Shown piece by piece: positions 51,225 to 59,910 of a stretch of 64,000 nucleotides of DNA. The position numbers were made by a program, and so were the translations under genes. Within the stretch, counting starts at the first letter, position 1. Every line of letters begins with the position of its first letter. The notes under the pieces were generated by a model, which saw nothing but the letters and a program-made list of their open reading frames with translations, was not told the DNA's origin and ran no database searches. The stretch is from Mesorhizobium sp. AR02 (GTDB lineage: Bacteria > Pseudomonadota > Alphaproteobacteria > Rhizobiales > Rhizobiaceae): positions 4,236,001 to 4,300,000 of the forward strand of contig NZ_CP080531.1 of NCBI RefSeq assembly GCF_024746835.1. The letters are read 5' to 3'.

Positions 51225-51255
51225 AAACGGGCCGCGCTTTTGGCGCGGCCCGTTT
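51225..51255. repeat. Left copy of 31-bp target duplication (orphan terminator hairpin)
   Basis: Identical over 31 bases to 52779-52809. Each copy is a G/C hairpin (AAACGGGCCGCGC, TTTTG, GCGCGGCCCGTTT) and the IS element lies exactly between them. The right copy is the working terminator of flagellin 2, so this left copy is the duplicate made by insertion. Confidence 0.8.
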
Positions 51256-52778
51256 CAGACCGCTGACAAACCCCGTCGATTTTCGGCGGGGTTTTTCTTA
51301 TGGGGTTGGTGGGTCAGGATTTTCGGCCGTCAGCAGCGTTTGTCAGGGTTGCCTGCCTCATGCGAGGCGGGGTTTTGGCCTTGGGCTGAGGGCCAGGGCG
51401 ATCTTCTTCATGTTCTGGGCTGCGGCGGCGATCAGACACTGGCAGGCTACCCTGGTGAGACTTCGGAACCGGGCATAGCGGTGGCCGTGCAGTTGCTTGG
51501 CGTCGGCGAAGGAGCGCTCGACAGTTTCCTTGCGGCGGCGGTAGACGGCCTTGCCCCACGCCGTCAGCCGGTTGGCGTCGGTGCGTTCCTTGGCATCGGC
51601 CCAGACGTGGCGGATGATGGTGCGCTGGGCCTTGGCATTGGTGGTGCAGGAAGCGAGCAGTGGACAGTCGCGGCAGATAGCGGGGGCGCTCTTGTAATGG
51701 CGGTAGCCATTGCGGTCGGTGGTCGCGTAGGCCAACAACTGGCCCTGTGGGCAGCGATAGCCATCGGTCTCGGGCTCATGGGTGAAGGATGACGGTCCCA
51801 TCATGCCAGGCTTGGGCGGTGTTGGGCGGCGATAGCCGGTGACGCCGCGTATTGCGCGATCCTCCAGCCCTTTGGCGATGCCGGCCGTGGCATAGCCGGC
51901 GTCCAGCCCGACAGCGCCGACATCAAAGCCGAAGCGCTCCACCTGGCGGTCGAGCCGCGACAGGTAGACCGTAGAATCGTGGACGATCGCTGTCGTGTGC
52001 GTGTCGGTGATGATGGCGTGGGCCGCATCCACCGTGCGGTGGTCGAGATAGAAGAAGCCCTTCGGTTTGCCCTCGCGCACCATGTAGCCGCTGTCGGGAT
52101 CGGTGCGCGATACCTTCGTCTCCTTCACCGCGGGCTGGCGTTGCTTCTCCTTCAGCGGCTTCTGGCCGTGCAGCCCTCGTTCGGCGTCGATCGCACGATC
52201 GAGGTCGGCCCAATAGTCGGCCCGCGACTTGGCGATCATGGCAAGATCGTATTTGCCCTTGTTGGCGTTGGCCTTCAGATGGGTGGAGTCGGTGTAAAGC
52301 ACCGTGCCATCGACAAGGCCCGCTCGGATCGCCTGCTCGACGATACGGTCGAAGATCGCCTGCGACACGCTGGTGTCGTCGTAGCGTCGACGCCGGTTCT
52401 GCGACAGCGTCGAGGCGTCGAACACCTTGTCCGTCAGTTTCAGCCGCAAAAACCAACGATAGGCGACATTGACCTCGATCTCGCGCACCAACTGCCGTTC
52501 CGAGCGAACTCCAAACAGGTAGCCGATGAACAGCGCCTTGAACATCAAGGTCGGATCGAGCGGCGGCCGGCCATTGTCCGGGCAATAGAGTGGCGCCGTC
52601 AGATCGTGGATGAAGGAGAAATCGATCACACGGTCGATCTTGCGCAACAGGTGATCAGCCGGAACCAGCTGATCCAGCGTTACCATCTCAAGCGCGGTCT
52701 GTTCAGGGGCGGGTCGCTTCAACATGACCCAGTGAATCAAAAACCCCCGGCAAATGCCAGGGGTTTGTCAGCAGTCTG
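51256..52778 (-). mobile_element. IS1182-family insertion sequence, complete (1523 bp)
   Basis: Terminal inverted repeats are CAGACCGCTGACAAACCCC (51256-51274) and, on the other strand, CAGACTGCTGACAAACCCC (52760-52778), 18 of 19 matching. Just inside each end is a G/C hairpin followed by five Ts read inward: 51271-51296 on the plus strand and 52763-52739 on the minus strand. These should stop outside transcription before the transposase. The element holds one intact transposase gene and is flanked by a 31-bp direct repeat. All parts look intact, so it may be active and recent. Confidence 0.9.
51358..52725 (-). CDS. IS1182-family transposase
   Basis: A 455-residue DDE transposase. It opens LKRPAPEQTALEMVTLDQLV, followed by the N-terminal domain (DNGRPPLDPTLMFKALFIGY), the catalytic aspartate region VLYTDSTHLKANANKG, VGLDAGYATAGIAKG for the second acid and RKETVERSFADAKQLHGHRY for the glutamate near the C-terminus. 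A cysteine cluster (CRDCPLLASC) typical of this family precedes the last motif. I use the ATG at 52725; a TTG at 52740 is possible. The reading frame is unbroken. It cuts and moves the surrounding 1.5-kb element. Confidence 0.93.
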   Translation of the reverse strand: MLKRPAPEQTALEMVTLDQLVPADHLLRKIDRVIDFSFIHDLTAPLYCPDNGRPPLDPTLMFKALFIGYLFGVRSERQLVREIEVNVAYRWFLRLKLTDKVFDASTLSQNRRRRYDDTSVSQAIFDRIVEQAIRAGLVDGTVLYTDSTHLKANANKGKYDLAMIAKSRADYWADLDRAIDAERGLHGQKPLKEKQRQPAVKETKVSRTDPDSGYMVREGKPKGFFYLDHRTVDAAHAIITDTHTTAIVHDSTVYLSRLDRQVERFGFDVGAVGLDAGYATAGIAKGLEDRAIRGVTGYRRPTPPKPGMMGPSSFTHEPETDGYRCPQGQLLAYATTDRNGYRHYKSAPAICRDCPLLASCTTNAKAQRTIIRHVWADAKERTDANRLTAWGKAVYRRRKETVERSFADAKQLHGHRYARFRSLTRVACQCLIAAAAQNMKKIALALSPRPKPRLA

Positions 52779-52809
52779 AAACGGGCCGCGCTTTTGGCGC
52801 GGCCCGTTT
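52779..52809 (-). terminator. Terminator of flagellin gene 2 and right copy of target duplication
   Basis: The G/C hairpin lies 24 bases after the flagellin 2 stop, with A-rich left and T-rich right flanks, so it works on either strand. It is exactly repeated at 51225-51255 on the other side of the IS element. Confidence 0.8.
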
Positions 52810-52833
52810 TCTTGATTGGTCGGTCTAGGGCGA

Positions 52834-53826
52834 TCAGCCGCGGAAGAGCGACAGGATCGACTGCGACGAGCCGTTGGCGATCGACAGCGCCTGGACGCCG
52901 AGCTGCTGCTGGACCTGCAGCGCCTGGAGGCGGGTCGATTCCTTGTTCATGTCGGCATCGACGAGCTGGCCAACGCCGCGGTCGATGGAGTCCATCAGGC
53001 TCTGCGTGAAGGTCTTCTGCAGGTCGATGGAGCTCTTGGCGGCGCCGAGCTTGGTGGCGGCGGTCGTCATATCCTTAAGCGCGGCGTCGACGACGGTCAT
53101 CATCTGCGAGATCTGAGCGTCGCTGGCGGCCACGCCGCCCGTGGAGATGGAAAGGCTGGCAACCGAATAGGTGTCGCCGGCAGCGGGAGCGGCACCAAGG
53201 GTCGGGTTCTGTGCCGTGGCGGTTGCAGCGCCAGTGGTGCCAAGGCGGGCCGTGTCGAGGATGCCCTTGGCGGTCGCAGCTGTGCCGGCTTCATACAGCT
53301 TGATGCTTTCCACGTTGACGTCGATCGTCGAGATCGAAACCGCGCCGGCGGAGCTGCGGTTGAAGGCCGAAACGATCTTGACGTCCGCAGCGGTGGTGGC
53401 CGTCGCGCCGCTGTTTACGGACAGCATGTTGGTGCCGGAGAAGGTGGCGGAGTCGGCGTAACCCTTCAGCTGTGCCTGAAGCGCGGCGATTTCGACCTGC
53501 GTCTTTTCCTTGGCGGCATCGGTCTGACCGTAGGAGCCGGTCAGCTTCTGCTGGATCGAGTTGATGGTGGTGATCGCGCTGCTCATGCCGGTGTAGGCGG
53601 TGTCGACCTTCGACGCGCCAAGGCCGAGCGAGTCCGAAACGGTGGACATGGCCTGGTTGTCGGAGCGCATGGTGGTGGCGATCGACCAGTAGGCGGCGTT
53701 GTCCGAAGCCTGGGAAACGCGATAACCCGTCGAGATGCGGGCCTGGGTGGTCGAGAGGTTGCTCTGGGTGGCGTTAAGGCTCTGCAGGGCCGTCAATGCG
53801 GCGCTGTTCGTCATGATGCTGGACAT
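52834..53826 (-). CDS. Flagellin (gene 2)
   Basis: A 330-residue flagellin, paralogue of gene 1. The N-terminus SSIMTNSAALTALQSLNATQ and the C-terminal 65 residues are nearly the same as in gene 1, while the middle differs in length and sequence. Nucleotide identity at the two ends is very high, consistent with recent duplication or gene conversion. The start is an ATG at 53826. An eight-base hairpin sits in its leader. Rhizobial filaments often mix several flagellins, so both may be used. Confidence 0.94.
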   Translation of the reverse strand: MSSIMTNSAALTALQSLNATQSNLSTTQARISTGYRVSQASDNAAYWSIATTMRSDNQAMSTVSDSLGLGASKVDTAYTGMSSAITTINSIQQKLTGSYGQTDAAKEKTQVEIAALQAQLKGYADSATFSGTNMLSVNSGATATTAADVKIVSAFNRSSAGAVSISTIDVNVESIKLYEAGTAATAKGILDTARLGTTGAATATAQNPTLGAAPAAGDTYSVASLSISTGGVAASDAQISQMMTVVDAALKDMTTAATKLGAAKSSIDLQKTFTQSLMDSIDRGVGQLVDADMNKESTRLQALQVQQQLGVQALSIANGSSQSILSLFRG

Positions 53827-53863
53827 GGCTACTCGTACCTTGTTTTTACAGGTGTTCTTTTGA

Positions 53864-53884
53864 CATACCGGCTTTTCCGGTATG
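53864..53884 (-). promoter_or_regulatory. 5' leader hairpin of flagellin gene 2
   Basis: CATACCGG (53864-53871) and CCGGTATG (53877-53884) pair perfectly around a five-base loop, about 40-60 bases before the ATG. The position and CCGG core match the hairpin before flagellin gene 1, while the outer bases differ. Confidence 0.55.
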
Positions 53885-54002
53885 ACGGAGCGGCATCATG
53901 CCAATGACCGTCGCGTTTGGGTCACCCGCCATCTGCGAGCGACTATGGCGGCGAGTTCCTACCAAAGACCTAAACTGGACGGTTAAGCAAAAATAATTAG
54001 AG

Positions 54003-54047
54003 AAAAAATCGACGCCTCGCACACGGCGCGGTCCTTGCGGCAGTCGA
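54003..54047 (-). terminator. Terminator of the flgF-fliP operon
   Basis: On the minus strand TCGAC-GCC pairs with GGC-GTCGA (54047 to 54009, with one bulge) and is followed directly by TTTTTT (54008-54003). It lies 24 bases after the fliP stop and would end the long operon before the flagellin promoter. Confidence 0.6.
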
Positions 54048-54070
54048 CGCTTTGCGCCGAGACGGCGAGG

Positions 54071-54802
54071 TCAGTTGAAGGATCTCACCAGGCTGCCGAC
54101 GAGCAGGTTCCAGCCGTCGATCAGGACGAAGAACAGGATCTTGAACGGCAGCGACACCACGGTCGGCGGCAGCATCATCATGCCCATAGCCATGGTGATG
54201 GTGGCGACGATCAGATCGATGACCAGGAATGGCAGCACGATCAGGAAGCCGATCTCGAAGCCGCGGCGGATCTCGGAGATCATGAAGGCGGGCACCAGGA
54301 TGCGCAGGTCCACCGTCTCCTTGGCAACGACCTGGCCACGCTCGCGGGCAAGATCGGCGAAAAGATCGAAGTCCTTGTCGCGCACATTGTGCAGCATGAA
54401 GGTGCGGAAGGGATCCGAGATCTTCTCGAAGGCCTCGGTCTGGCTGATCTGGTTGTCCATCAGCGGCTTGACGCCGGTGTTCCAGGCCTGATCGAAGGTC
54501 GGCGCCATGACATAGAAGGTCATGAACAGCGACAGCGAAATCAGGATGAGGTTTGCCGGCGTCGACTGCAGGCCGATGCCGGCGCGCAGGATCGAGAATG
54601 CGATGACGAAACGGGTGAAGCTCGTCACCATGATCAGCAGGCCCGGCGCCACCGACAGCACGGTCAGCAGGCCGAACATCTGGATGATGTAGCCGACGGT
54701 GGTGCCGTCGGCCTTGCCGATGCCGCCCAGGTCCAGCTGCTGCGCCGCCGCGACGGAGGTAGCGGCGCCGATCAGCGCCGCGGCGAGAAGGAACTTCTTC
54801 AT
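54071..54802 (-). CDS. fliP: Flagellar export gate protein FliP
   Basis: A 243-residue membrane protein, core of the export gate pore. It has a cleavable signal peptide (1-20), then four helices; SFTRFVIAFSILRAGIG and FMISEIRRGFEIGFLIVLPF are conserved FliP signatures, and MMMLPPTVVSLPFKILFFVL is the last part. No fliO is present, as is usual in this order. It overlaps fliL by four bases and is the last gene of the operon. Confidence 0.95.
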   Translation of the reverse strand: MKKFLLAAALIGAATSVAAAQQLDLGGIGKADGTTVGYIIQMFGLLTVLSVAPGLLIMVTSFTRFVIAFSILRAGIGLQSTPANLILISLSLFMTFYVMAPTFDQAWNTGVKPLMDNQISQTEAFEKISDPFRTFMLHNVRDKDFDLFADLARERGQVVAKETVDLRILVPAFMISEIRRGFEIGFLIVLPFLVIDLIVATITMAMGMMMLPPTVVSLPFKILFFVLIDGWNLLVGSLVRSFN

Positions 54803-55293
54803 TCGAGCAGCAATGTCCTGATGAGAACCTGTTTGGCGTGACCCTGGCTGCGGATCGAGGCGCGTTCCTCGAGATCGGCTTTCAGGTGCTGGTAACCGCT
54901 GGCGCCCTCGACCTGATGCATCTTCAGCGTGCGCACGAAGGCCAGAAGGTCCTGATGGATGTCCTCCGTCATCGCCGGCGGCTGCGGCGCGTCGTAGACC
55001 ACGGATACTTCCATCCTGATCCAGGTGTCGGCGGGGGATGCGATGTTGGTGGTGATCGGCGCCAGCGCGACGAGCGTCGGCCCCGTGCCCGGCTGTTGCG
55101 CGGCAGCGGGTTCGGTGACCTTGCCCTCATTTTCAGGCGCAGCCGGCACCGATGACGGTGCGCCGACGCCCTTGAGATAGCCGCCGGACATCCAGCCCAT
55201 GCCGATGGCGGCGGCCGTCACCACCAGCAGCGCGGCGCCCTGGACGACAAGGGAAGGACCCTTGCGAGGCTGAGGCTGTTCGACATTGGCCAC
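54799..55293 (-). CDS. fliL: Flagellar basal-body protein FliL
   Basis: A 164-residue single-pass membrane protein. Residues 14-37 form the anchor and the periplasmic domain has the FliL pattern from LVALAPITTNIASPADTW to IHQDLLAFVRTLKMHQVEG and ending in KQVLIRTLLLE. FliL rings surround the stator and stabilise it under load. It starts 21 bases after flgH and overlaps fliP by four bases. Confidence 0.92.
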   Translation of the reverse strand: MANVEQPQPRKGPSLVVQGAALLVVTAAAIGMGWMSGGYLKGVGAPSSVPAAPENEGKVTEPAAAQQPGTGPTLVALAPITTNIASPADTWIRMEVSVVYDAPQPPAMTEDIHQDLLAFVRTLKMHQVEGASGYQHLKADLEERASIRSQGHAKQVLIRTLLLE

Positions 55294-55313
55294 GGTGCTT
55301 TGGTCTCCAATCC

Positions 55314-56021
55314 CTAGAACGGAAGAACCTGGTCGAGAACCTGCTGGCCGTAGGCCGGCTGCTGGATCTCGGTGATGCGGCCGCGTCCGCCGTAGGAGAT
55401 GCGCGCTTCGGCGATGCGTTCGTAGGGGATCGTGTTCTCGGCGCCGATATCGGCCGGCCGCACGATGCCGGCGATGGTCAGCACCCTCAGCTCGGCGTTG
55501 ACGCGCACTTCCTGCGACCCTGTGATCATCAGATTGCCGTTCGGCAAGACATCGGTGACGATCGCAGCGACATTGAGCTCAAGCGTTTCCGATCGCTTGA
55601 TCTCGCCATCGGCCGTTGTATCCGTGGCGGAGTTGAGCGATCCAGCACCCTTGCCGGCGGTGCTCCACTTGTCCCATTGCGCACTGAGGTCGAAGCCGAG
55701 CTTGCGGTTGGCGGTGCGGCTCCTGTCGTTCTGGTTCTTGAAATTGGCGCGGTCGTTGATCTTGATCTTGACGGTCAGGATGTCGCCCTGCGAGAGCGCC
55801 CGGGGATCGGTGAAGAGACGGCTCTGGCGATCGTCCCACAGCGAGAACTTCTTCACCGGTGCCCGAGGTGGCTCGGGGTATTTGTAGAGGGATCCGGTGT
55901 TGCCGCCGTCGATGCCGGAGCCGACCGGCGACAGCGCCGGGTCCTTGCCGACTTCCTTGAGATTGGTTCCGCAGCCGGACAGCGCCGCGACCGCGCACAG
56001 GATGAGCATTCTGCGGATCAT
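55314..56021 (-). CDS. flgH: Outer-membrane L-ring lipoprotein FlgH
   Basis: A 235-residue lipoprotein. The lipobox ALSGC places the lipid anchor on Cys17. LWDDRQSRLFTDPRALSQGD and LTVKIKINDRANFKNQN are FlgH signatures, and VLPNGNLMITGSQEVRVNAE forms the barrel region. FlgH makes the bushing ring in the outer membrane. It overlaps motE by four bases and precedes fliL. Confidence 0.95.
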   Translation of the reverse strand: MIRRMLILCAVAALSGCGTNLKEVGKDPALSPVGSGIDGGNTGSLYKYPEPPRAPVKKFSLWDDRQSRLFTDPRALSQGDILTVKIKINDRANFKNQNDRSRTANRKLGFDLSAQWDKWSTAGKGAGSLNSATDTTADGEIKRSETLELNVAAIVTDVLPNGNLMITGSQEVRVNAELRVLTIAGIVRPADIGAENTIPYERIAEARISYGGRGRITEIQQPAYGQQVLDQVLPF

Positions 56022-56599
56022 GACGGATCTACCCTTCGGGCTGCGCTGGCCATGATGCCGGTGAGCGTCGCCGCCGCCTTCTGGTCCATTTCGTTGAGAA
56101 TGACGCTGGCCTTGCGTGGATCGAGTTTCATCAGGATGGCCGCGGCCAGGTCGGCATTGACGATTGCCAGGCGTTCGGCCGCGGCGTCCGGTTTCATGCC
56201 GGCATAGATCTTGACGACTCCGTCCTCGGCCCGGGCCAGGAACACCTCGCGTCGCTTCAGCCAGGTCTCGTATTCGGCCTTTTTGGCGTCCAGAGCTTTC
56301 ATGCGCTCGTCAATGCCGGCCTGCAGCTGCTTCAACTCCTCGGCCTGCAAGGCATAGCGGCGGTCGCGGGCGGCGTCGGCGATGTTGGAGCAGAAGCGCT
56401 CGATCTCGCTTTGATCCGGCGCCTTTTCCCGCGTCAATTGCTGGGGTGCCACCGCGGGCTGCGCTCCGGGCAGAACCTGGCGAACGACATCCTCGCTGTG
56501 TGCACCCCCACTGGCAGCGGACATGGCCGTGAGAACCGCTGCCGCGAACAGCATCGCGCGGCGTCTTTCATGGGATGAGAGCGGAGGGATCATCGGCAT
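56018..56599 (-). CDS. motE: MotE, periplasmic chaperone of MotC
   Basis: A 193-residue secreted protein with a signal peptide (about 10-35). A coiled coil (about 75-125, ELKQLQAGIDERMKALDAKK) leads into an MgtE-N-like helical domain (ILMKLDPRKASVILNEMDQK). In Sinorhizobium MotE is a periplasmic chaperone that folds MotC. It lies between flgI and flgH, its usual place in rhizobia. Its partner motC carries a frameshift in this window, which would leave MotE without a client if the frameshift is real. Confidence 0.88.
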   Translation of the reverse strand: MPMIPPLSSHERRRAMLFAAAVLTAMSAASGGAHSEDVVRQVLPGAQPAVAPQQLTREKAPDQSEIERFCSNIADAARDRRYALQAEELKQLQAGIDERMKALDAKKAEYETWLKRREVFLARAEDGVVKIYAGMKPDAAAERLAIVNADLAAAILMKLDPRKASVILNEMDQKAAATLTGIMASAARRVDPS

Positions 56600-56602
56600 C
56601 GC

Positions 56603-57844
56603 CTATTGGAGAACCAGATCGGCTTGCAGGGCGCCGGCCGACTTGATGCCTTGCAGGATGGCAATGATGCCGTCCGGCTTGACGCCGAGGCGGTTGAGGC
56701 CGGAGACAAGGGTTTGCAGGTCTGGCCCGTCGAGCACCGCGACGCGGCCATTGGGCCGGCTGGCGTCGATGGCGGTGAACGGCTCGACGGCGGTTTCGCC
56801 CTTGGAGAAGGGTTCGGGCTGCACGACGCGCGGCGCTTCCGTTATGCGCACCGTCAATGTGCCGTGGCTGATGGCGACGCGCGAGATCTTGACGTCGTTG
56901 CCGATGACGATGGTGCCGGTGCGCTCGTCGATGACGACGCGGGCCGGCGTGTCGGATTCGACGACCAGGTTTTCGATCTCGGCATAGAAGCGCGCGGCCG
57001 AAACGGCCTTCGGCCTTCTGATTTGCACGGTGCGGGAATCCCGCTCGGCCGCCACGCGCATGCCGAAGCGCTGGCTGGTATAGTCGTTGATCGCGTCGGC
57101 GATGCGGATGGCGGTCGAAAAATCGGGATTGCGCAACTGCAGCGTCAGCGTCGACTGGTCGTCGAATTCGGCTTTCACCTGCCGCTCGACGATGGCGCCG
57201 TTCGGCACCCGGCCGGCGGTCGGTACACCTTGCGTCAACTGCTGGGCCTGACCCTGCGCGATGAAGCCGGAAACGATGACCGCGCCCTGGCCGACGGCAT
57301 AGATTTCGCCATCCGCCGCCTTCAGCGGCGTCATGATCAGCGTGCCGCCGGCAAGCGAGGTGGCGTCGCCCATCGAGGAGACGTCGATGTCGATGCGGGC
57401 GCCCGACTGCACGTAGGGCGGCATATTGGCGGTGACGATGACGGCGGCGACATTCTTGGCGCGCGCGCTACCGCCTTCGGTGGCGATGCCGAGATTTTCC
57501 AGCATGGCGCGGATCGACTGTTCGGTGAACGGCGAATTGCGCAGGCTGTCGCCCGAGCCGGCGAGGCCGATAACCAGGCCGTAGCCGACCAACTGGTTGT
57601 CGCGCGAACTCTGCAGCTGGGCGATGTCCTTGATGCGCGAGGCGACCTGGCCAGGCGGCAGCGAGCTTGGCCCGGGCGAAACGCGGAACATGCGGGTGGT
57701 GGTCGCCGGATCATATTCCGGATCGTCGTAGACGCCGCCGTTCTTGGCGGCGAGCTCGTGCTTGGCCTTGGGCGTCAGGCCGTCGGCCAGCGCTGGCTGC
57801 AGGCCGAGCGTGGCCGCGAGCAGAAGGGTAAGCATGCGCATCAT
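56603..57844 (-). CDS. flgI: Periplasmic P-ring protein FlgI
   Basis: A 413-residue protein with a signal peptide (about 1-21). RIKDIAQLQSSRDNQLVGYG, VIGLAGSGDSLRNSPFT and GARIDIDVSSMGDATSLAGG are the standard FlgI motifs, and the end SLNRLGVKPD-like region GLNRLGVKPDGIIAILQGIK with SAGALQADL is fully conserved. An extra stretch after the signal (GVYDDPEYDPATTT) is rhizobial. It overlaps flgA by four bases. Confidence 0.95.
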   Translation of the reverse strand: MMRMLTLLLAATLGLQPALADGLTPKAKHELAAKNGGVYDDPEYDPATTTRMFRVSPGPSSLPPGQVASRIKDIAQLQSSRDNQLVGYGLVIGLAGSGDSLRNSPFTEQSIRAMLENLGIATEGGSARAKNVAAVIVTANMPPYVQSGARIDIDVSSMGDATSLAGGTLIMTPLKAADGEIYAVGQGAVIVSGFIAQGQAQQLTQGVPTAGRVPNGAIVERQVKAEFDDQSTLTLQLRNPDFSTAIRIADAINDYTSQRFGMRVAAERDSRTVQIRRPKAVSAARFYAEIENLVVESDTPARVVIDERTGTIVIGNDVKISRVAISHGTLTVRITEAPRVVQPEPFSKGETAVEPFTAIDASRPNGRVAVLDGPDLQTLVSGLNRLGVKPDGIIAILQGIKSAGALQADLVLQ

Positions 57845-58368
57845 GAAGCGCTGACCTGGATGGTTCCGTCGGCCATCACGGTGCCGGAAAGGATCTTGCC
57901 GCTGTCGCTGTTGCGAACCTTGATGAGGTCGCCCGCCGAACCTGGCTGCAAGGTCACGGCGGTCGCAGATATCGTCAGTCCGCCGGCGATGAAGAAGACC
58001 TGCACGGCCGCACCCTGTTCGACCAGCCAGGCTTGGCGGATGGCGGTGGAGGGAATGTAGCGGCCGGGCAGCAGCGTGCGCTTGGCGACCTTGCCCTGGA
58101 GTTCTTCGGCACGTGTCGCCATGGCGTCGGGCTTGTGCTTGCCCGGGATGAGGGTCACCTGCTTCAGGGCGGCAAGCTCGATGGTTTCGCCGGGATAGAT
58201 GACGCGGTTGGGGATCAGCACGACCTCGCCGGCAGGCTGATTGCTGGCGATCTGGGTTGCCGACTGATTTGCCGATTCCTGGGCGAAAGCCGGCATGCCG
58301 CCGGACACCAGCGCGAGGATCAGCGCGGTGCGGCGGAATGCGGAGCAGGAGATCGGCATGGCCATCAT
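57841..58368 (-). CDS. flgA: P-ring assembly chaperone FlgA
   Basis: A 175-residue periplasmic protein with a signal peptide (about 1-29). The SAF/beta-clip domain covers about 45-175: VVLIPNRVIYPGETIELAAL, then RTLLPGRYIPSTAIRQAWLV and GDLIKVRNSDSGKILSG. FlgA helps FlgI polymerise around the rod. It lies three bases after flgG and overlaps flgI by four. Confidence 0.93.
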   Translation of the reverse strand: MMAMPISCSAFRRTALILALVSGGMPAFAQESANQSATQIASNQPAGEVVLIPNRVIYPGETIELAALKQVTLIPGKHKPDAMATRAEELQGKVAKRTLLPGRYIPSTAIRQAWLVEQGAAVQVFFIAGGLTISATAVTLQPGSAGDLIKVRNSDSGKILSGTVMADGTIQVSAS

Positions 58369-58371
58369 CCC

Positions 58372-59160
58372 TTACCTGATGTTCTTGGAGACGACGGAGG
58401 CCATGTCGTCGGCGGCTTGAATTACTTTGGAATTCATCTCATAGGCGCGCTGCGCCGAGATCAGTTCGGTGATTTCCTTGACCGGGTCGACGTTGGAAGC
58501 CTCGAGGTAGCCTTGCTGGACGCTGGCGAAGCCGGGATCGCCGGGTACGCCGACATTGGCCGGGCCGGATGCCGTGGTTTCCTTGAAGAGATTGTCGCCG
58601 AGCGGCGCCAGACCTGCCTCATTGGCGAAATTGGCGATCTGAAGCTGGCCGAGGCTCTGCAAGGCTGTCTGGCCGTCGATGCGGGCAAAAACCTCGCCGG
58701 TCTTGTTGACGATGACCTCAACGGCATTAACCGGTACCGTGATGGCCGGAATGACATTGGCGCCATCCACCGTCACCAGCTGGCCGGTGGCATTGGTGTT
58801 GAAAGCGCCGGCGCGGGTGTAGAGCGTGCCGCCATCGGCGCCCTCGATCTGGAACCAGCCCCGGCCGGTCAGCGCCATGTCGAAACTGTTGCCGGTGCTG
58901 GTCAGTTCGCCCTGGGTATGCACGTTGCGCACGGCCGTCGTCTTGACGCCGAGGCCGATCGAAACGCCCTCCGGCACCAGCGAGGCGTTGGAGCGGTTGG
59001 GTACGCCTTGCGTGCGGTCGACCTGGTAGAGCAGGTCGGAGAATTCGGCGCGCGCCCGCTTGTAGCCGGTGGTGTTGATGTTGGCGATGTTGTTGGCGAT
59101 GACTTCCAGATTCGTCTGCTGGGCATTCATGCCGGTGGCGGCGATGGCAAGTGCTTTCAT
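58372..59160 (-). CDS. flgG: Distal rod protein FlgG
   Basis: A 262-residue rod subunit. It begins [20 protein letters not shown] with [17 protein letters not shown], then [11 protein letters not shown] and GLGVKTTAV typical of FlgG, and ends [20 protein letters not shown] with the terminal helix [14 protein letters not shown]. It forms the outer part of the rod passing through the P and L rings. It follows fliE by 11 bases. Confidence 0.95.
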   Translation of the reverse strand: MKALAIAATGMNAQQTNLEVIANNIANINTTGYKRARAEFSDLLYQVDRTQGVPNRSNASLVPEGVSIGLGVKTTAVRNVHTQGELTSTGNSFDMALTGRGWFQIEGADGGTLYTRAGAFNTNATGQLVTVDGANVIPAITVPVNAVEVIVNKTGEVFARIDGQTALQSLGQLQIANFANEAGLAPLGDNLFKETTASGPANVGVPGDPGFASVQQGYLEASNVDPVKEITELISAQRAYEMNSKVIQAADDMASVVSKNIR

Positions 59161-59171
59161 GCCCTAACTCC

Positions 59172-59495
59172 TCAAATACCCATTCGACTGACTTCGAGAT
59201 AGGCGGAAACGACCTTGTCGCGGATGGCGACAGCGGTCTGAAGCGCCTGCTGGGCGCTCATCACGGCATCGACGACCTGGCGGGTGTCGGCATCGCCCTT
59301 GAGCGCCTGGAGCGACACTTGCTCGGCATTCTGCAGCGTGTTGACGGTCTTGGAGGCTGCCTGGCTCACCGCTTCGGCGAAGGAGGTGCCAAGGTTGCCC
59401 GACGTCGCCGGCGCGACACCGCCCTGAAGCAGGTCGGTCGCCGTGTCGCCCAGCCCGGGCTTCAGGTTAAGCGCGCCGATGCCATTCACGATCAT
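59172..59495 (-). CDS. fliE: Hook-basal body complex protein FliE
   Basis: A 107-residue helical adaptor between the MS ring and the rod. The C-terminal half, [20 protein letters not shown] and [20 protein letters not shown], is the FliE signature. It overlaps flgC by four bases in the usual flgB-flgC-fliE order and is the first axial protein to be exported. Confidence 0.93.
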   Translation of the reverse strand: MIVNGIGALNLKPGLGDTATDLLQGGVAPATSGNLGTSFAEAVSQAASKTVNTLQNAEQVSLQALKGDADTRQVVDAVMSAQQALQTAVAIRDKVVSAYLEVSRMGI

Positions 59496-59908
59496 TGGTT
59501 CCTCATCAGGTCGATGGTCATTGAAATGAGGTCGCGCGCCTGCTTCACGACTTGCAGGTTGGCCTCGTAGGAGCGGTTGGCCTCGGTCATGTCGGCCATT
59601 TCGATCAGCACGTTGACGTTGGGCATCTTGACGTAGCCCTTCTCGTCGGCGGCCTCGTTGCCGGGCTGGAATTCGACGGGAAAATCACTCGGATCGCGGT
59701 CGATCGAGTTCACTTGAACCGTTGAACTGCCTGAGGCCCGGTCGAGCTCGGAGACGAAGCTGATGGTCTTGCGGCGATAGGGGTCGGCGCCGGGCGTGGT
59801 GCCGGTCGACTGGGCATTGGCGAGGTTTTCCGAAACCACGCGCAGGCGCTCGGACTGGGCGCCAAGGCCGGATGCTGCGACTTTCAGGGCTGCGGTCAGT
59901 GCGTCCAT
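59492..59908 (-). CDS. flgC: Proximal rod protein FlgC
   Basis: A 138-residue rod protein with [20 protein letters not shown] at its start, [20 protein letters not shown] as the rod motif and [20 protein letters not shown] at the C-terminal helix. It stacks on FlgB and FliE. It starts two bases after the flgB stop. Confidence 0.94.
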   Translation of the reverse strand: MDALTAALKVAASGLGAQSERLRVVSENLANAQSTGTTPGADPYRRKTISFVSELDRASGSSTVQVNSIDRDPSDFPVEFQPGNEAADEKGYVKMPNVNVLIEMADMTEANRSYEANLQVVKQARDLISMTIDLMRNQ

Positions 59909-59910
59909 GG

